A DNA stretch of 64,000 nucleotides from Amycolatopsis sp. DSM 110486 (GTDB lineage: Bacteria > Actinomycetota > Actinomycetes > Mycobacteriales > Pseudonocardiaceae). The translations under genes were made by a program, and so were the position numbers. Below the pieces are notes generated by a model that was not told the DNA's origin, did not search any database, and worked only from the letters and a program-made list of their open reading frames with translations. The stretch covers positions 4,231,001-4,295,000 of the forward strand of contig NZ_CP080519.1 of assembly GCF_019468465.1 (NCBI RefSeq), given 5' to 3'. Below, in pieces: positions 7,069 through 16,048 of the stretch. Positions within the stretch are counted from its first letter, which is position 1; each line of letters opens with the position of its first letter.

Positions 7069-9396
7069 CTACTGAGCGAACAGCTCCGCGGCAGGCACCG
7101 GCCGACCCAGGTGGTAGCCCTGGGCCTGGTCGCAGCCGAGCTGACGCAGCAGCGCCAGCTCCTCGGCCGTCTCCACGCCCTCCGCCACCACGGTCAAGCC
7201 GACGGCGTGCGCCATCGCGATGATGCTCGCGACGATCGCCGCGGCGTCGCGGGAGTCGGCGATGCCGGTGATGAACGAGCGGTCGATCTTCAGCGTGTCG
7301 AGGGTCAGGCGGCGCAGCTGTGCCAACGAGGAATAGCCCGTGCCGAAGTCGTCGATCGCGAGCAGTACGCCGAGGGAACGCAGTGCTGCCAGCACTTCCG
7401 CGGCGGCGACCTCGTCGCGCATCAGCGCGCTTTCCGTCACCTCCAGGCACAGCGCGGACGGCGGCAGACCCGTCGTTGCCAGGGCGTCGCGCACGGCCGG
7501 CACCAGCTGCGGGTCTTCCAGCTGGCGCACGGAAAGGTTCACCTTCAGTGACAGGTCCAGACCGCGAGACGAGCGCAGGGCAGCCACCTCGCGCGTGGTG
7601 TCGCGCAGCACGAACTTGCCGATCTCGTTGATCAGCTCGCTTTCCTCGGCCAGCGGGATGAACTCCGCGGGCGAGATCGCGCCGTGGCCGGGATGGGTCC
7701 AGCGCAGCAACGCTTCCACGCCCACCATCTCGCCGGTGCGCAGGTCGACCACGGGCTGGTACGCGGGCCAAAGCTGTCCACTGTGGACCGCGTCGCGCAG
7801 GTCCTGCTCCATGCGCAGCCGTCGTTGCATGCGTTCGCGCAGCGCGACGTCGAAGAACTCGTACCGCCCGCGGCCGAGGGCTTTCGCTTGGTACATCGCG
7901 ACATCCGCGTCGCGCAGCAGGTCTTCGGCGCTGCGCTGGTCGCCCGCCGCGACGAGGACGATGCCGATGCTCGCGTTCACGTGGAGCTCGCGACCGTGCA
8001 CGGAAATGGGCTCCGCCAGCACCGAACGAAGGTGCGCCGCGAGCGAGCGCACCTCGGCGTCGGCCGTGGCCCCGGCCGTGACGACCACGAACTCGTCACC
8101 CCCGAAGCGCCCCACCACGTCGACCGCGGCGGTGGCGCGGCGCAGGCGCTCGCCGACGATTCGCAGCACCTGGTCGCCGACGGAGTGGCCGAGGGAATCG
8201 TTGATGATCTTGAACTTGTCGAGGTCGAGGAACAGCACCGTGGTCGGGCTGACGCGGTCGCGGCGATCGAGCCGGTCGAGCACGAGTGTGCGGTTGGCCA
8301 AGCGCGTCAACGGGTCGTGGGTCGCGTCGTGCGCCAGGCGGGCGCTGATCGCGCGCCGCTCGGTGATGTCGGTGAACGACGTGACCACGGAGACGCCGGC
8401 GGGGTCGTCCGGGTTGAGCAGCCGCGACGTCAGCGCCACCCACACGTCACGGCCGTCGGCGCGGCGCAAGCGCAGGACTAGGCCATTCTGCGTGATCCCG
8501 GTGCGACGCGTGGAGATCGACGGCAGCTCGTCCTCGGGCAGCCGGTGCCCGGACTCGTCGAAGAGCACGAGAGACGAGCACGGCACGCCGATCAGCTCGT
8601 CGGCCGGCACGCCGAGAATGCGGCTCGCCGCGGGGTTCACCGACTCGATCAGGCCTTTCGGGTCCACGACCAGCACGCCTTCGTCGAGCGCGGCGACCAC
8701 TGTGCGGTAGTGCTGCTCCGCTCGGCGGCGGGCCGTCTCGTCAGCGCACACGAGCACGTGGCCGTCATTCATCTCAGCTGCGGAAACGCGGATCGAGAGC
8801 GGAGCCCCTTCGCGATGGTGGTGCGTCTGCTGCACCACGCCTCCCGCGAGCTGGATCGCCGCGGGATCGGGATCGGCGCCGAGCACCTCGCGCGCCGGGC
8901 GGCCGACGGCCTCCCCGGCGATCCACCCGTACACGGTCTCGGCCGCGGGGTTCCAGCTCGTGACGATGCCGTCCGCGGTCACCGCCACGATCGCGTCGCT
9001 CACCTGCGACACCACAGCGGCCTGCGTGGCGGCGGCCCGGCGCGTGGCGACGTCGCGGATCACGACCTGGATCGCCGACGCGGCCTCGTCGCCGGTGCGC
9101 AGCGACACCGTCTCGACGGCGAACGTGCTGCCGTCCACTCGTTTCACGACCGTTTCGACCGGTTCGCCCCCGGGCTTCTCGTCGCGATCGCGTTCGGTCA
9201 CCACGAAGTCGGTGACCGGCCGGCCCACGACCTCAGTAGTCGACTGCGCGCCGAAGAGATCGAGCGCTGCGGGGTTGGCGTAGGTGATCACGCCGCATTC
9301 GTGCACGCAGGTGGCGTCGGCGCTCAGCTCCACGAGCCGCCGGTAGCGTTCGGCCAGCTCCGCGAGCTGCGCCTTGGCTAGGGCGTCGGCCTCCAT
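7069..9396 (-). CDS. PAS-GGDEF-EAL cyclic di-GMP signalling protein
   Basis: A 775-residue soluble protein with three PAS-like domains (about 10-115, 120-225, 225-345), a GGDEF domain (about 355-520, GGDEF intact at 432-436) and an EAL domain (about 535-775, EALLR at 561, DDFGTGYSS present). No membrane segment is visible, so it senses a cytoplasmic cue. The inhibitory RxxD site five residues before GGDEF is changed to AAVD, so product inhibition by c-di-GMP is likely lost. Both synthesis and hydrolysis residues are retained, so the net activity cannot be told from sequence. Start at ATG 9396. Confidence 0.95.
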   Translation of the reverse strand: MEADALAKAQLAELAERYRRLVELSADATCVHECGVITYANPAALDLFGAQSTTEVVGRPVTDFVVTERDRDEKPGGEPVETVVKRVDGSTFAVETVSLRTGDEAASAIQVVIRDVATRRAAATQAAVVSQVSDAIVAVTADGIVTSWNPAAETVYGWIAGEAVGRPAREVLGADPDPAAIQLAGGVVQQTHHHREGAPLSIRVSAAEMNDGHVLVCADETARRRAEQHYRTVVAALDEGVLVVDPKGLIESVNPAASRILGVPADELIGVPCSSLVLFDESGHRLPEDELPSISTRRTGITQNGLVLRLRRADGRDVWVALTSRLLNPDDPAGVSVVTSFTDITERRAISARLAHDATHDPLTRLANRTLVLDRLDRRDRVSPTTVLFLDLDKFKIINDSLGHSVGDQVLRIVGERLRRATAAVDVVGRFGGDEFVVVTAGATADAEVRSLAAHLRSVLAEPISVHGRELHVNASIGIVLVAAGDQRSAEDLLRDADVAMYQAKALGRGRYEFFDVALRERMQRRLRMEQDLRDAVHSGQLWPAYQPVVDLRTGEMVGVEALLRWTHPGHGAISPAEFIPLAEESELINEIGKFVLRDTTREVAALRSSRGLDLSLKVNLSVRQLEDPQLVPAVRDALATTGLPPSALCLEVTESALMRDEVAAAEVLAALRSLGVLLAIDDFGTGYSSLAQLRRLTLDTLKIDRSFITGIADSRDAAAIVASIIAMAHAVGLTVVAEGVETAEELALLRQLGCDQAQGYHLGRPVPAAELFAQ

Positions 9397-9520
9397 AGTG
9401 CGTCCGGTCCCCCTGTGTCGGCGTGTGGCCCGTCGATTACACCACCAAGGGATCTGTCATGTATATGCGCCGGGGAACCTTCGTATATCACGTGCCGTCG
9501 GGGCCGGCTCCGCGAATTCC

Positions 9521-10276
9521 CTAGGTGTCGCGCCCGGCAGGCGCCGATTCACGCCGGGCGCGAAGCCGCGGGCCCCAGTAGAAGAGGCCGAAGTGCGCCG
9601 CGCACGCGTGGCCGAGCACGGTGACCACGGAATCGAGGCTGCCGGGCGAATCGAACACCCAGACCGCCGCGATGAACAGCTCCATGACCACCAGCGCGAC
9701 GATCCGCGGCCGGCCGCGCAGCAGGAAAACGAGCGCGCCCGCGGTGGTGAAGAAGCCGTAGCTCACGCCGATGTCGAGCCAGCGGCTCGCGGTCGTCGGC
9801 AGCACGCCGCCGCTGATCAGCAGCATCACGGGCACTTCGGTGGCGAGCGTGGCCAGCACGTGGCCGCTGAAGAACACGATCGCCGTGCGGCCCGGCCCGA
9901 AGCGGCGTTCGAGCGGGGCGAGCGCGATGGTGAAGATGATCGCGTAGGCGAGCCAGCCGCCGTCTTCGAGCCACAGCGCGCTGCTGAGGAGGGAGACGAG
10001 GGGGCGGCGCCAAAGGTTGTGGGCGTCGGTGCTGGAGAGCTGCAGCAGCTTCGCCGTGACGACCGGGTCGGCGAAGCGCAGCACGAGCGTGGTGCCGAGC
10101 AGGATGATGAGGTAACCGAACGTGAACGGTGTGGACCGCGGGGTCGGCAGCGCCCGCGCAAAGCTGCGGACCACGGCTCGCCAGGTCAGCGTTACCCGGG
10201 CAGGCGCGGCCTCGCCCACGAGCCGGTGGGTCCACCAGTCTCGGAGGGTGACCGGCTGTCGGGCTCGCAGCAGCAT
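9521..10276 (-). CDS. Rhomboid-like integral membrane protein
   Basis: About 251 residues with six or more hydrophobic segments after a cytoplasmic N-terminus. A GVS motif (WLDIGVSYGFF) and a later helix with GHACAAHFGLFYWG resemble the catalytic Ser and His helices of rhomboid proteases, but the classical GxSG is GVSY here and the overall family is the actinobacterial rhomboid-like one, so protease activity is uncertain. ATG 10276 follows GGAGAG; ATG 10297 in frame is an alternative. It is divergent from the single-pass membrane protein at 10413. Confidence 0.75.
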   Translation of the reverse strand: MLLRARQPVTLRDWWTHRLVGEAAPARVTLTWRAVVRSFARALPTPRSTPFTFGYLIILLGTTLVLRFADPVVTAKLLQLSSTDAHNLWRRPLVSLLSSALWLEDGGWLAYAIIFTIALAPLERRFGPGRTAIVFFSGHVLATLATEVPVMLLISGGVLPTTASRWLDIGVSYGFFTTAGALVFLLRGRPRIVALVVMELFIAAVWVFDSPGSLDSVVTVLGHACAAHFGLFYWGPRLRARRESAPAGRDT

Positions 10277-10412
10277 TACTCCAGGCTCTCCGGGCATCCT
10301 GGGAGTTTCGCTAAGGGCAGCTGTGAAAGCGCTGTGATTCTCACCCGCTAGAGTGACGCACACTGCGTAGAACTTTCTGTCATTATTCACCCGTTCGGTG
10401 GCCCGGTGCGGT

Positions 10413-11015
10413 ATGAATGGCCCACTCCTGGTGAAAGGCCCGCTGGTGGACGAAGAGGTTTCGGTCGCCGAACTACTCGTGCGCGAAGGTTGGGGCGAAC
10501 GTCTGCCACCGCCTTCGCGCTCGCGCTGGCGCATGGTCGCGGTGATGGCGGCCGTGGTCGTGGGGTGTGGCGCCGCGGCGATCCTGGTGTCGTTCGGCAC
10601 CACGACGAACGACGAGGCCACGCGTCTCACCGAGATGAAGGTCATCGAGATGCCCGACCGCACCGACGGTGCAGGTGGCGTCTCGGAGTCGAGCCCGCCA
10701 CCGGCCTCGATCGCGGCGTCCGGAGACGGTCAGGACTCGGACTCCGGTTCGTCGAGCGACGACGAGACCACCGAGGCCAGCGCCCCGAAGATCACGTCCA
10801 TCATCGACCCGCTCAACCCGCGCGGCGGCGGCGAGCCCGGCACGACGTCGAGCAGCGACTCCGGCACCGCGACCAGCGGCTCCGACTCGCCGACCTCGCC
10901 CACCGGCTCGCAGCCCGGCTCGGGTGGTGCCTCGTCGGACAACCAGCCGCCGCCGCCTCCGTCGACCACGACGACGACCAAGCGGCCGTGTGTACTGGGC
11001 ATCCTCTGCATCTGA
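10413..11015 (+). CDS. Single-pass membrane protein with Ser/Thr/Pro-rich outer tail
   Basis: About 200 residues. A cytoplasmic N-terminus with VSVAELLVREGWGER, a single membrane segment (MVAVMAAVVVGCGAAAILVSF, about residues 42-62), then a long low-complexity tail rich in Ser, Thr, Gly and Asp that ends with a Thr/Pro stretch and KRPCVLGILCI. The VAELL segment is common to actinobacterial membrane proteins of unknown role. The start is uncertain: no clear ribosome-binding site precedes ATG 10413, and GTG 10398 is possible. Confidence 0.7.
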   Translation: MNGPLLVKGPLVDEEVSVAELLVREGWGERLPPPSRSRWRMVAVMAAVVVGCGAAAILVSFGTTTNDEATRLTEMKVIEMPDRTDGAGGVSESSPPPASIAASGDGQDSDSGSSSDDETTEASAPKITSIIDPLNPRGGGEPGTTSSSDSGTATSGSDSPTSPTGSQPGSGGASSDNQPPPPPSTTTTTKRPCVLGILCI

Positions 11016-11117
11016 GTCCGGCTGCTCCGACGCGTCGATTTCGCAACCACTCTGTGCGTCCCCGTGGCGCGGGAAGTGTTGCGGTGCGCGGAATCCGGCC
11101 CGGCGACCGCTCGTGGG

Positions 11118-11435
11118 TCAGCTGTCGTCGTCCGGCATCAGTGGGCGCATGAAGCTGCGGCGGTACCGCACGACGCAGCCCGATTCGTCGCGGATGCGGT
11201 CGGCCGCGACGAAGTCCGGGTCGACGCCGAAGAGCGCGCGGTACTGCTCGTACGCCGCGAGGCTTTCGAAGCTGAACAACGCCCTGGCCTCGTCACTCGC
11301 GCCCTCCGCGGGCAGGAAGTAGCCGTGGTGCACGCCGCCCTCGCGGGTGACCAGGCGCATCCACGCCTGCGCGAAGCGTTCGAACTCGGTGATCTTCGCG
11401 GGATCGATGACGTAGTCGACCACGCAGGTGATCAC
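11118..11435 (-). CDS. NIPSNAP-family protein
   Basis: A 105-residue dimeric alpha/beta-barrel (NIPSNAP) protein: VITCVVDYVIDPAKITEFERF at the start, then HHGYFLPAEG, ALFSFESLAAYEQYRALFG and a final RRSFMRPLM. The molecular function of bacterial members is unknown. The GTG start overlaps the stop codon of the MetE-like gene upstream (GTGA), so the two are translationally coupled. Confidence 0.85.
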   Translation of the reverse strand: MITCVVDYVIDPAKITEFERFAQAWMRLVTREGGVHHGYFLPAEGASDEARALFSFESLAAYEQYRALFGVDPDFVAADRIRDESGCVVRYRRSFMRPLMPDDDS

Positions 11436-12550
11436 CGGCCCCACACTCGTTCTGCGGTCGAGACGATCAGTTCGAGCTTGCGCAGCTGGTCGTCCGTGGT
11501 GAGCTCGTTGCCCTCCTCCGTGGAGGAAAAGCCGCACTGCGGCGAAAGGCAGAGCTGGTCGATGTCGACGAACCGCGCGGCTTCCTCGATGCGGCGCACC
11601 AGATCGTCCGCGTCTTCCAGCTCGGGGCGTTTCGTGGTCACCAACCCGAGCACCACGCGCTTTCCCGGCGGCACGAACCGCAGCGGCTCGAAGCCGCCGG
11701 AGCGTTCGTCGTCGAACTCCAGGAAGAAGCCGTCGACGCCGAGCTCGCCGAACAGGGCCTCGGCAACGAACTCGTAGCTGCCCGAAGCCGCCCACGACGA
11801 GCGGAAGTTGCCGCGGCACAGGTGGGTCGTCACGCTCATGCCCTCGGTCCGGCCGCGCAGCGCCGCGTTGATCTGCTGGATGTTGCGCAGATGCAGGGTG
11901 TCCGGGTCGCCGCCCATGCGCGCGACGAGCTCGCGCTGCGCAGGGTCGTTCAGGTACGCGAGGCTGGTGTCGTCGAGCTGCAGGTACGTGCAGCCGAGCT
12001 CGCCCATCGCCGTCAGCTGCGCCGCGTACGCCGTGGCCAGGTCGGCGAAGAACTCCTCCAGGTCCGGGTAGACGGTCTCGCTCACCGCCGCCCGGCCGCC
12101 GCGGTAGTAGATCATGCTCGGCGACGGGATCGTGAGCTTCGGCGTGATGCCGGAGTCCACGTGGGACTTCAGGAACTCGAAGTGCTCGGCGAAGATCGGC
12201 TGGTCCAGCCGCACACGGCCGTCGACCTGCAGGCCGGGCGGGCTGAACTCGAGGTCACCAGCGAGGTTGTGGAACTTCACGTGCAGGCGCTCGTCGCTCT
12301 GCGAGATGCCGCCGAGCGAGTAGATGAAGTCCATGTGCCACGACGCGCGGCGGAACTCGCCGTCGGTGGCCGAGGACAAGCCGGCGACCTTCTGCATCTT
12401 GATCACGTCGCGGATCGCGTCGTCTTCGACGGCCTTCAGCTGTTCGGAGGTGATCTCACCCGAGGTGTGCCGGCGGCGGGCGTCGCGCAGAACCGGCGGC
12501 CGCAGCAGGCTCCCGACGTGATCTGCGCGGAAGGGGGGACGCGGAGTCAT
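11432..12550 (-). CDS. MetE C-terminal-like methyltransferase (cobalamin-independent methionine synthase family)
   Basis: A 372-residue single-domain relative of the MetE C-terminal half (YxjG/YxjH group). It begins RADHVGSLLRP and ends around QLCLSPQCGFSS, where the Cys is one zinc ligand; the His-x-Cys pair is visible in VTTHLCRGN. Such proteins use zinc to activate a thiol, and members act on homocysteine or related thiols; the methyl donor is not certain without the MetE N-terminal domain. ATG 12550 is chosen; a GTG at 12568 is also in frame. It is coupled to the NIPSNAP gene and divergent from a nucleobase permease. Confidence 0.88.
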   Translation of the reverse strand: MTPRPPFRADHVGSLLRPPVLRDARRRHTSGEITSEQLKAVEDDAIRDVIKMQKVAGLSSATDGEFRRASWHMDFIYSLGGISQSDERLHVKFHNLAGDLEFSPPGLQVDGRVRLDQPIFAEHFEFLKSHVDSGITPKLTIPSPSMIYYRGGRAAVSETVYPDLEEFFADLATAYAAQLTAMGELGCTYLQLDDTSLAYLNDPAQRELVARMGGDPDTLHLRNIQQINAALRGRTEGMSVTTHLCRGNFRSSWAASGSYEFVAEALFGELGVDGFFLEFDDERSGGFEPLRFVPPGKRVVLGLVTTKRPELEDADDLVRRIEEAARFVDIDQLCLSPQCGFSSTEEGNELTTDDQLRKLELIVSTAERVWGR

Positions 12551-12629
12551 CCTCGCATCGTCACACACAAACCGGCGGTATGTGTCGTGAGAAGATGCGC
12601 GATCGGATCCGCGTGAAAGGGCTGCCCCC

Positions 12630-13970
12630 ATGACCAAACACCCGGTCGACCAAGGACTGCCCGCCGGGCGGCTGCTCCTGCTGGGCCTGCAGCACATGGC
12701 GATCATGTACACGGGGTCGGTCGCCGTGCCGCTCATCGTCGGCAGCGCCCTGAAGCTCGACGCGGCGACGATCGCGTTGCTGGTCAACGCAGACCTCTTC
12801 GTGGCCGGTATCGCCACGCTGGTCCAGTCCATCGGCATCGGCAAGCTCATCGGCGTGCGGCTGCCGGTGGTCGCGGGCGCGACGTTCACCGTGGTCAACC
12901 CGATGATCCTGATCGCCTCGCAGTACGGCCTCACCGCGGTGTACGGCTCGATGATCGCCTCGGGTGTTTTCGGGCTCCTGCTGGCGCGGCCGTTCGCGAA
13001 GATGATCCGGTTCTTCCCGCCGCTGGTCTCGGGCACGTTGCTGCTGGTCATCGGCGTCTCGCTGCTCGGCCCGGGCGCGGCGATGATCGCCGGCCACGAC
13101 ACGGAGGCACCCGACTACGCCACCCCGTCGCACGTCGCCATCGCCCTCGGCGTGGTGGCGCTGATCGTGCTCCTCACGCGGGTGCTGCGCGGGTTCGTCG
13201 CGCAGATCGCGCCGCTGGTGGCGCTCGCCGTCGGCCTGATCGTGGCGATTCCCCTTGGCCTGACGCAGTTCGGCGGTGTAGGGCAGGCGAGCTGGTTCGG
13301 GCTCGCGTCCCCGCTGCACTTCGGCGCGCCGACGTTCCCGATCGCCGCCGTGCTGTCGATGTGCGTGGTCATGCTGGTGACGTTCACCGAGTCCACCGCC
13401 GACATGATCGCCGTCGGCGAGATCACGGGCCGCCCGGCCACCGGCGCGGACGTCGCCCGCGGCCTCGCCACCGACGGCCTGTCGGCGATCCTCGGCGGCT
13501 TCATGAACTCCTTCCCCGACACCGCGTTCGCCCAGAACGTCGGCCTCGTCCAGATGACGCGCGTGCGCAGCCGCTGGGTCGTCGCCGTGACGGGCGGCCT
13601 GCTCGTGGTGATGGGCCTGATCCCGAAGGTCGGCGCCGCCATCGCCGCGATCCCCGAGCCGGTCGTCGGCGGCGTCGCGGTGATCATGTTCGCGATGGTC
13701 GCCGCGGTGGGCGTGCAGAACCTCAAGAAGGTCGAGTTCTCCGGCAACCACAACACGTTCATCGTCGCGGTGGCCCTCGGCGTCGGCCTCCTGCCCGCCT
13801 TCGCCACCGACCGCTTCGGCACGTCCATCTTCTTCCAGCACTTCCCCGCGTGGCTCCAGACCATCTGCGGCAGCCCGATCACGCTGGCGTCGATCCTGGC
13901 GTTCCTGCTGAACCTGCTGTTCAACCACCTGGGGGCGAGGAAGGATCCGGATCTGCTGTCGGCGCCGTAG
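12630..13970 (+). CDS. Nucleobase:cation symporter-2 (xanthine/uric acid permease type)
   Basis: A 446-residue inner-membrane transporter with about 12-14 hydrophobic segments. QHMAIMYTGSVAVPLIVG is the family start, TFTESTADMIAVGE carries the conserved Glu of helix 8, and QNVGLVQMTR matches the NAT signature motif. These define NCS2 carriers for purines (xanthine, urate) or uracil; the exact substrate cannot be read from sequence. AAAGGG precedes ATG 12630. Purine catabolic genes are not adjacent. Confidence 0.93.
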   Translation: MTKHPVDQGLPAGRLLLLGLQHMAIMYTGSVAVPLIVGSALKLDAATIALLVNADLFVAGIATLVQSIGIGKLIGVRLPVVAGATFTVVNPMILIASQYGLTAVYGSMIASGVFGLLLARPFAKMIRFFPPLVSGTLLLVIGVSLLGPGAAMIAGHDTEAPDYATPSHVAIALGVVALIVLLTRVLRGFVAQIAPLVALAVGLIVAIPLGLTQFGGVGQASWFGLASPLHFGAPTFPIAAVLSMCVVMLVTFTESTADMIAVGEITGRPATGADVARGLATDGLSAILGGFMNSFPDTAFAQNVGLVQMTRVRSRWVVAVTGGLLVVMGLIPKVGAAIAAIPEPVVGGVAVIMFAMVAAVGVQNLKKVEFSGNHNTFIVAVALGVGLLPAFATDRFGTSIFFQHFPAWLQTICGSPITLASILAFLLNLLFNHLGARKDPDLLSAP

Positions 13971-13989
13971 GGGTGCTTGACTGATACCC

Positions 13990-14781
13990 ATGCGGCACAA
14001 CGCGCAGCGGCCACCGTCGGTCGTGGAGCGGGTGTTGGACGTGCTGGGCGCGTTCACGTCCGAGCGACCGGTGTTGACGCTGTCCGAGCTGAGCCGGCGG
14101 GCCGGGCTGCCGTTGTCGACGACGCACCGGCTGGCGGGCGAACTCGTGCGGCGCGGGGCGTTGCAGCGCGACGAGCAGGGGCACTTCCGCGTCGGGCTGT
14201 GGCTGTGGGAGGTGGCGTCGCTCGCACCGCACGGGGCGCAGCTGCGGGAGAGCGCGATGCCGTTCCTCGAGGATCTCTACGAGGCCACGCACCAGAACGT
14301 GCAGCTCGCCGTGCTCGACGGGGCCGAGGTCGTGTACCTTGAACGCCTTTCCGGGCGCCGCGCGGTGAACGTGATCTCGCGCGTGGGTGGGCGGCTGCCG
14401 TTGCACGCGACGGGCGTGGGGCTGGTGCTGCTCGCGCACGCGCCGGCCGAGGTGCAGGAGCAGGTGCTCGGGCTGCCGCTCAAGCGCTACACCGGCAAGA
14501 CCATCCACTCGCCCGAGCAGCTGCGCCGCGTGCTCGCGGAAGTCCGCCGCAACGGCTACGCGGTGAGTGACGGCCAGATCGAGCTGCCCGCCCTCTCCGT
14601 CGCGGCGGCGGTGCACGGCGCGTCGGACACGGTGGTCGCGTCGATTTCCGTGGTCGTGCCGGCCGAGGGGACGGACCCGCTGACGCTGGTGCCGGCCGTG
14701 CGGGCGGCGGCGCGCGGTATTTCACGGACGCTCGGCGCCACGCTGCGGCTTTCCGAAGACGCGCATCGCGAGACGCACTGA
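13990..14781 (+). CDS. IclR-family transcriptional regulator
   Basis: A 263-residue regulator. The N-terminal winged helix (about 10-75) has LTLSELSRRAGLPLSTTHRL; the C-terminal effector domain (about 85-250) has LEDLYEATHQNVQLAVLDG and LPLHATGVGLVLLAHAP. IclR proteins commonly control aromatic catabolism (PcaR, PobR types). It lies 100 bp upstream of the P450/PobA genes on the same strand, with a fitting palindrome at 14799-14815, so it is the likely regulator of that cluster, with 4-methoxybenzoate, 4-hydroxybenzoate or protocatechuate as plausible effector (inference). Confidence 0.93.
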   Translation: MRHNAQRPPSVVERVLDVLGAFTSERPVLTLSELSRRAGLPLSTTHRLAGELVRRGALQRDEQGHFRVGLWLWEVASLAPHGAQLRESAMPFLEDLYEATHQNVQLAVLDGAEVVYLERLSGRRAVNVISRVGGRLPLHATGVGLVLLAHAPAEVQEQVLGLPLKRYTGKTIHSPEQLRRVLAEVRRNGYAVSDGQIELPALSVAAAVHGASDTVVASISVVVPAEGTDPLTLVPAVRAAARGISRTLGATLRLSEDAHRETH

Positions 14782-14798
14782 ACCTGAAACCACGCTTT

Positions 14799-14815
14799 CT
14801 TCCACTCAGTGGAAG
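14799..14815. promoter_or_regulatory. Candidate IclR operator (17-bp palindrome)
   Basis: CTTCCACT-C-AGTGGAAG is a perfect dyad with a one-base centre. The TTCCA/TGGAA half-sites match the general pattern of IclR-family sites. It lies between the regulator and the P450 gene. Confidence 0.6.
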
Positions 14816-14881
14816 GCATGCTGTGCTGAAGGGCGCCGACGCAGCACCCTGAGGGCCATCCCGACGACGTGAGGAGGCCCG

Positions 14882-16048
14882 GTGATCACGCTCGACGACG
14901 ATCCGTTCGCCGACGAAGTCCTCGCCGACCCCGTGCCGCTGCACCGACGGCTGCGCGACGCCGGTCCCGTCGTGCGCCTCGGCCGCTACGACGTGTGGGC
15001 GATGGCCCGCGCCGAAGAGGTCACGCAGGCGTTGAACGATCCCGCGACGTTCTGCTCGTCGGCCGGCGTCGGGCTCAGCGACTTCCGCAAGGAGACGCCG
15101 TGGCGCCCGCCGAGCCTGCTGCTCGAGGCCGACGCGCCGGAGCACGACCGGGCCCGCCACACCGTGACGAGCGTGCTCACGCCGAAGGTCGTGAAGACCT
15201 ACCGGGACACCTTCGCGCGTGAAGCGGAGAAGCTCGTGGCCGCGCTGGTGGCGCGCGGCGAGTTCGACGCCGTTGCCGACTTCGCGGAGGCCTTCCCGCT
15301 CAAGGTGTTCCCCGACGCCGTCGGCCTGCCCGCCGAAGGCCGTGAGCACCTCCTGCCGTACGGCGCCATGGTGTTCAACGGCTTCGGCCCCCGCAACCAC
15401 CTCTTCACCGAGGCGATGGAGCGCGGCGCGGTGGCCCGCGAGTGGATCGCCGAGCACTGCCGGGCCGAGAACCTCGCGCCGGGCGGGCTCGGCGCGCGGA
15501 TCCACGAAGCCGCTTCAGAGTTCACCGAGGAAGAGCGCGCGCTGCTCGTGCGCTCCTTCCTGAGCGCCGGCGTCGACACGACCGTCCACGCGCTGGGCAA
15601 CGCCGTGTTGTGCTTCGCGTTGTATCCCGACCAGTGGGCCGCCCTGCGCGAGAAGCCAGAAAGCTCGCGCGCGGCGTTCGAAGAGGTCGTGCGGTTCACG
15701 TCGCCGGTGCAGACGTTCTTCCGCACCACCACGCGCGACGTCGAGATCGGCGGCGTGCGCATCCCGGCGGGGGAGAAGGTGCTGCTCTTCCTGGCCGCCG
15801 CCAACCGCGACCCGCGGCGCTGGCCCGACGCGGACACGTTCGACATCACGCGGCGCGCGGCCGGGCACGTCGGGTTCGGCTCGGGTGTCCACGCGTGCGT
15901 CGGCCAGATGTTCGCGCGGCTCGAAGGCGAGGTGCTGCTCGCGGAGCTGGCCCGGCGCGTCACGACGATCGAGCTCGCCGGCGAGCCGCGGCCCCAGCTG
16001 TCCAACACGCTGCGCGGCCTCGCCTCGCTGCCGGTGCGGGTCCGGTGA
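14882..16048 (+). CDS. Cytochrome P450, CYP199A type (4-methoxybenzoate O-demethylase)
   Basis: A 388-residue soluble P450. The heme loop FGSGVHACVG (332-341) has the Cys ligand at 339; the I-helix has SAGVDTT with the acid-alcohol pair; the ExxR helix is seen as a shortened EK-type region before FEEVVRFTSPVQTFFRTTTR. FCSSAGVGLSDFRKE and PYGAMVFNGFGPRN are features I associate with the CYP199A family, whose members remove the methyl group of para-methoxybenzoate to give 4-hydroxybenzoate. GAGGAGG at 14871-14877 sets the GTG. It overlaps the ferredoxin start by 4 nt and is followed by its own redox partners and PobA, which uses the expected product. Confidence 0.92.
   Translation: MITLDDDPFADEVLADPVPLHRRLRDAGPVVRLGRYDVWAMARAEEVTQALNDPATFCSSAGVGLSDFRKETPWRPPSLLLEADAPEHDRARHTVTSVLTPKVVKTYRDTFAREAEKLVAALVARGEFDAVADFAEAFPLKVFPDAVGLPAEGREHLLPYGAMVFNGFGPRNHLFTEAMERGAVAREWIAEHCRAENLAPGGLGARIHEAASEFTEEERALLVRSFLSAGVDTTVHALGNAVLCFALYPDQWAALREKPESSRAAFEEVVRFTSPVQTFFRTTTRDVEIGGVRIPAGEKVLLFLAAANRDPRRWPDADTFDITRRAAGHVGFGSGVHACVGQMFARLEGEVLLAELARRVTTIELAGEPRPQLSNTLRGLASLPVRVR

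Noticed and set aside
5534..7771. A 745-codon leftward open frame
   Set aside because: It runs antisense through the methyltransferase, YCII and PAS-GGDEF-EAL regions with no domain similarity and Arg/Pro-rich composition.
12561..14057. A 498-codon leftward open frame opposite the nucleobase permease
   Set aside because: Its product is a His/Arg/Asp-rich low-complexity string, the mirror of a well-supported transporter on the other strand. It is a shadow frame caused by high GC.
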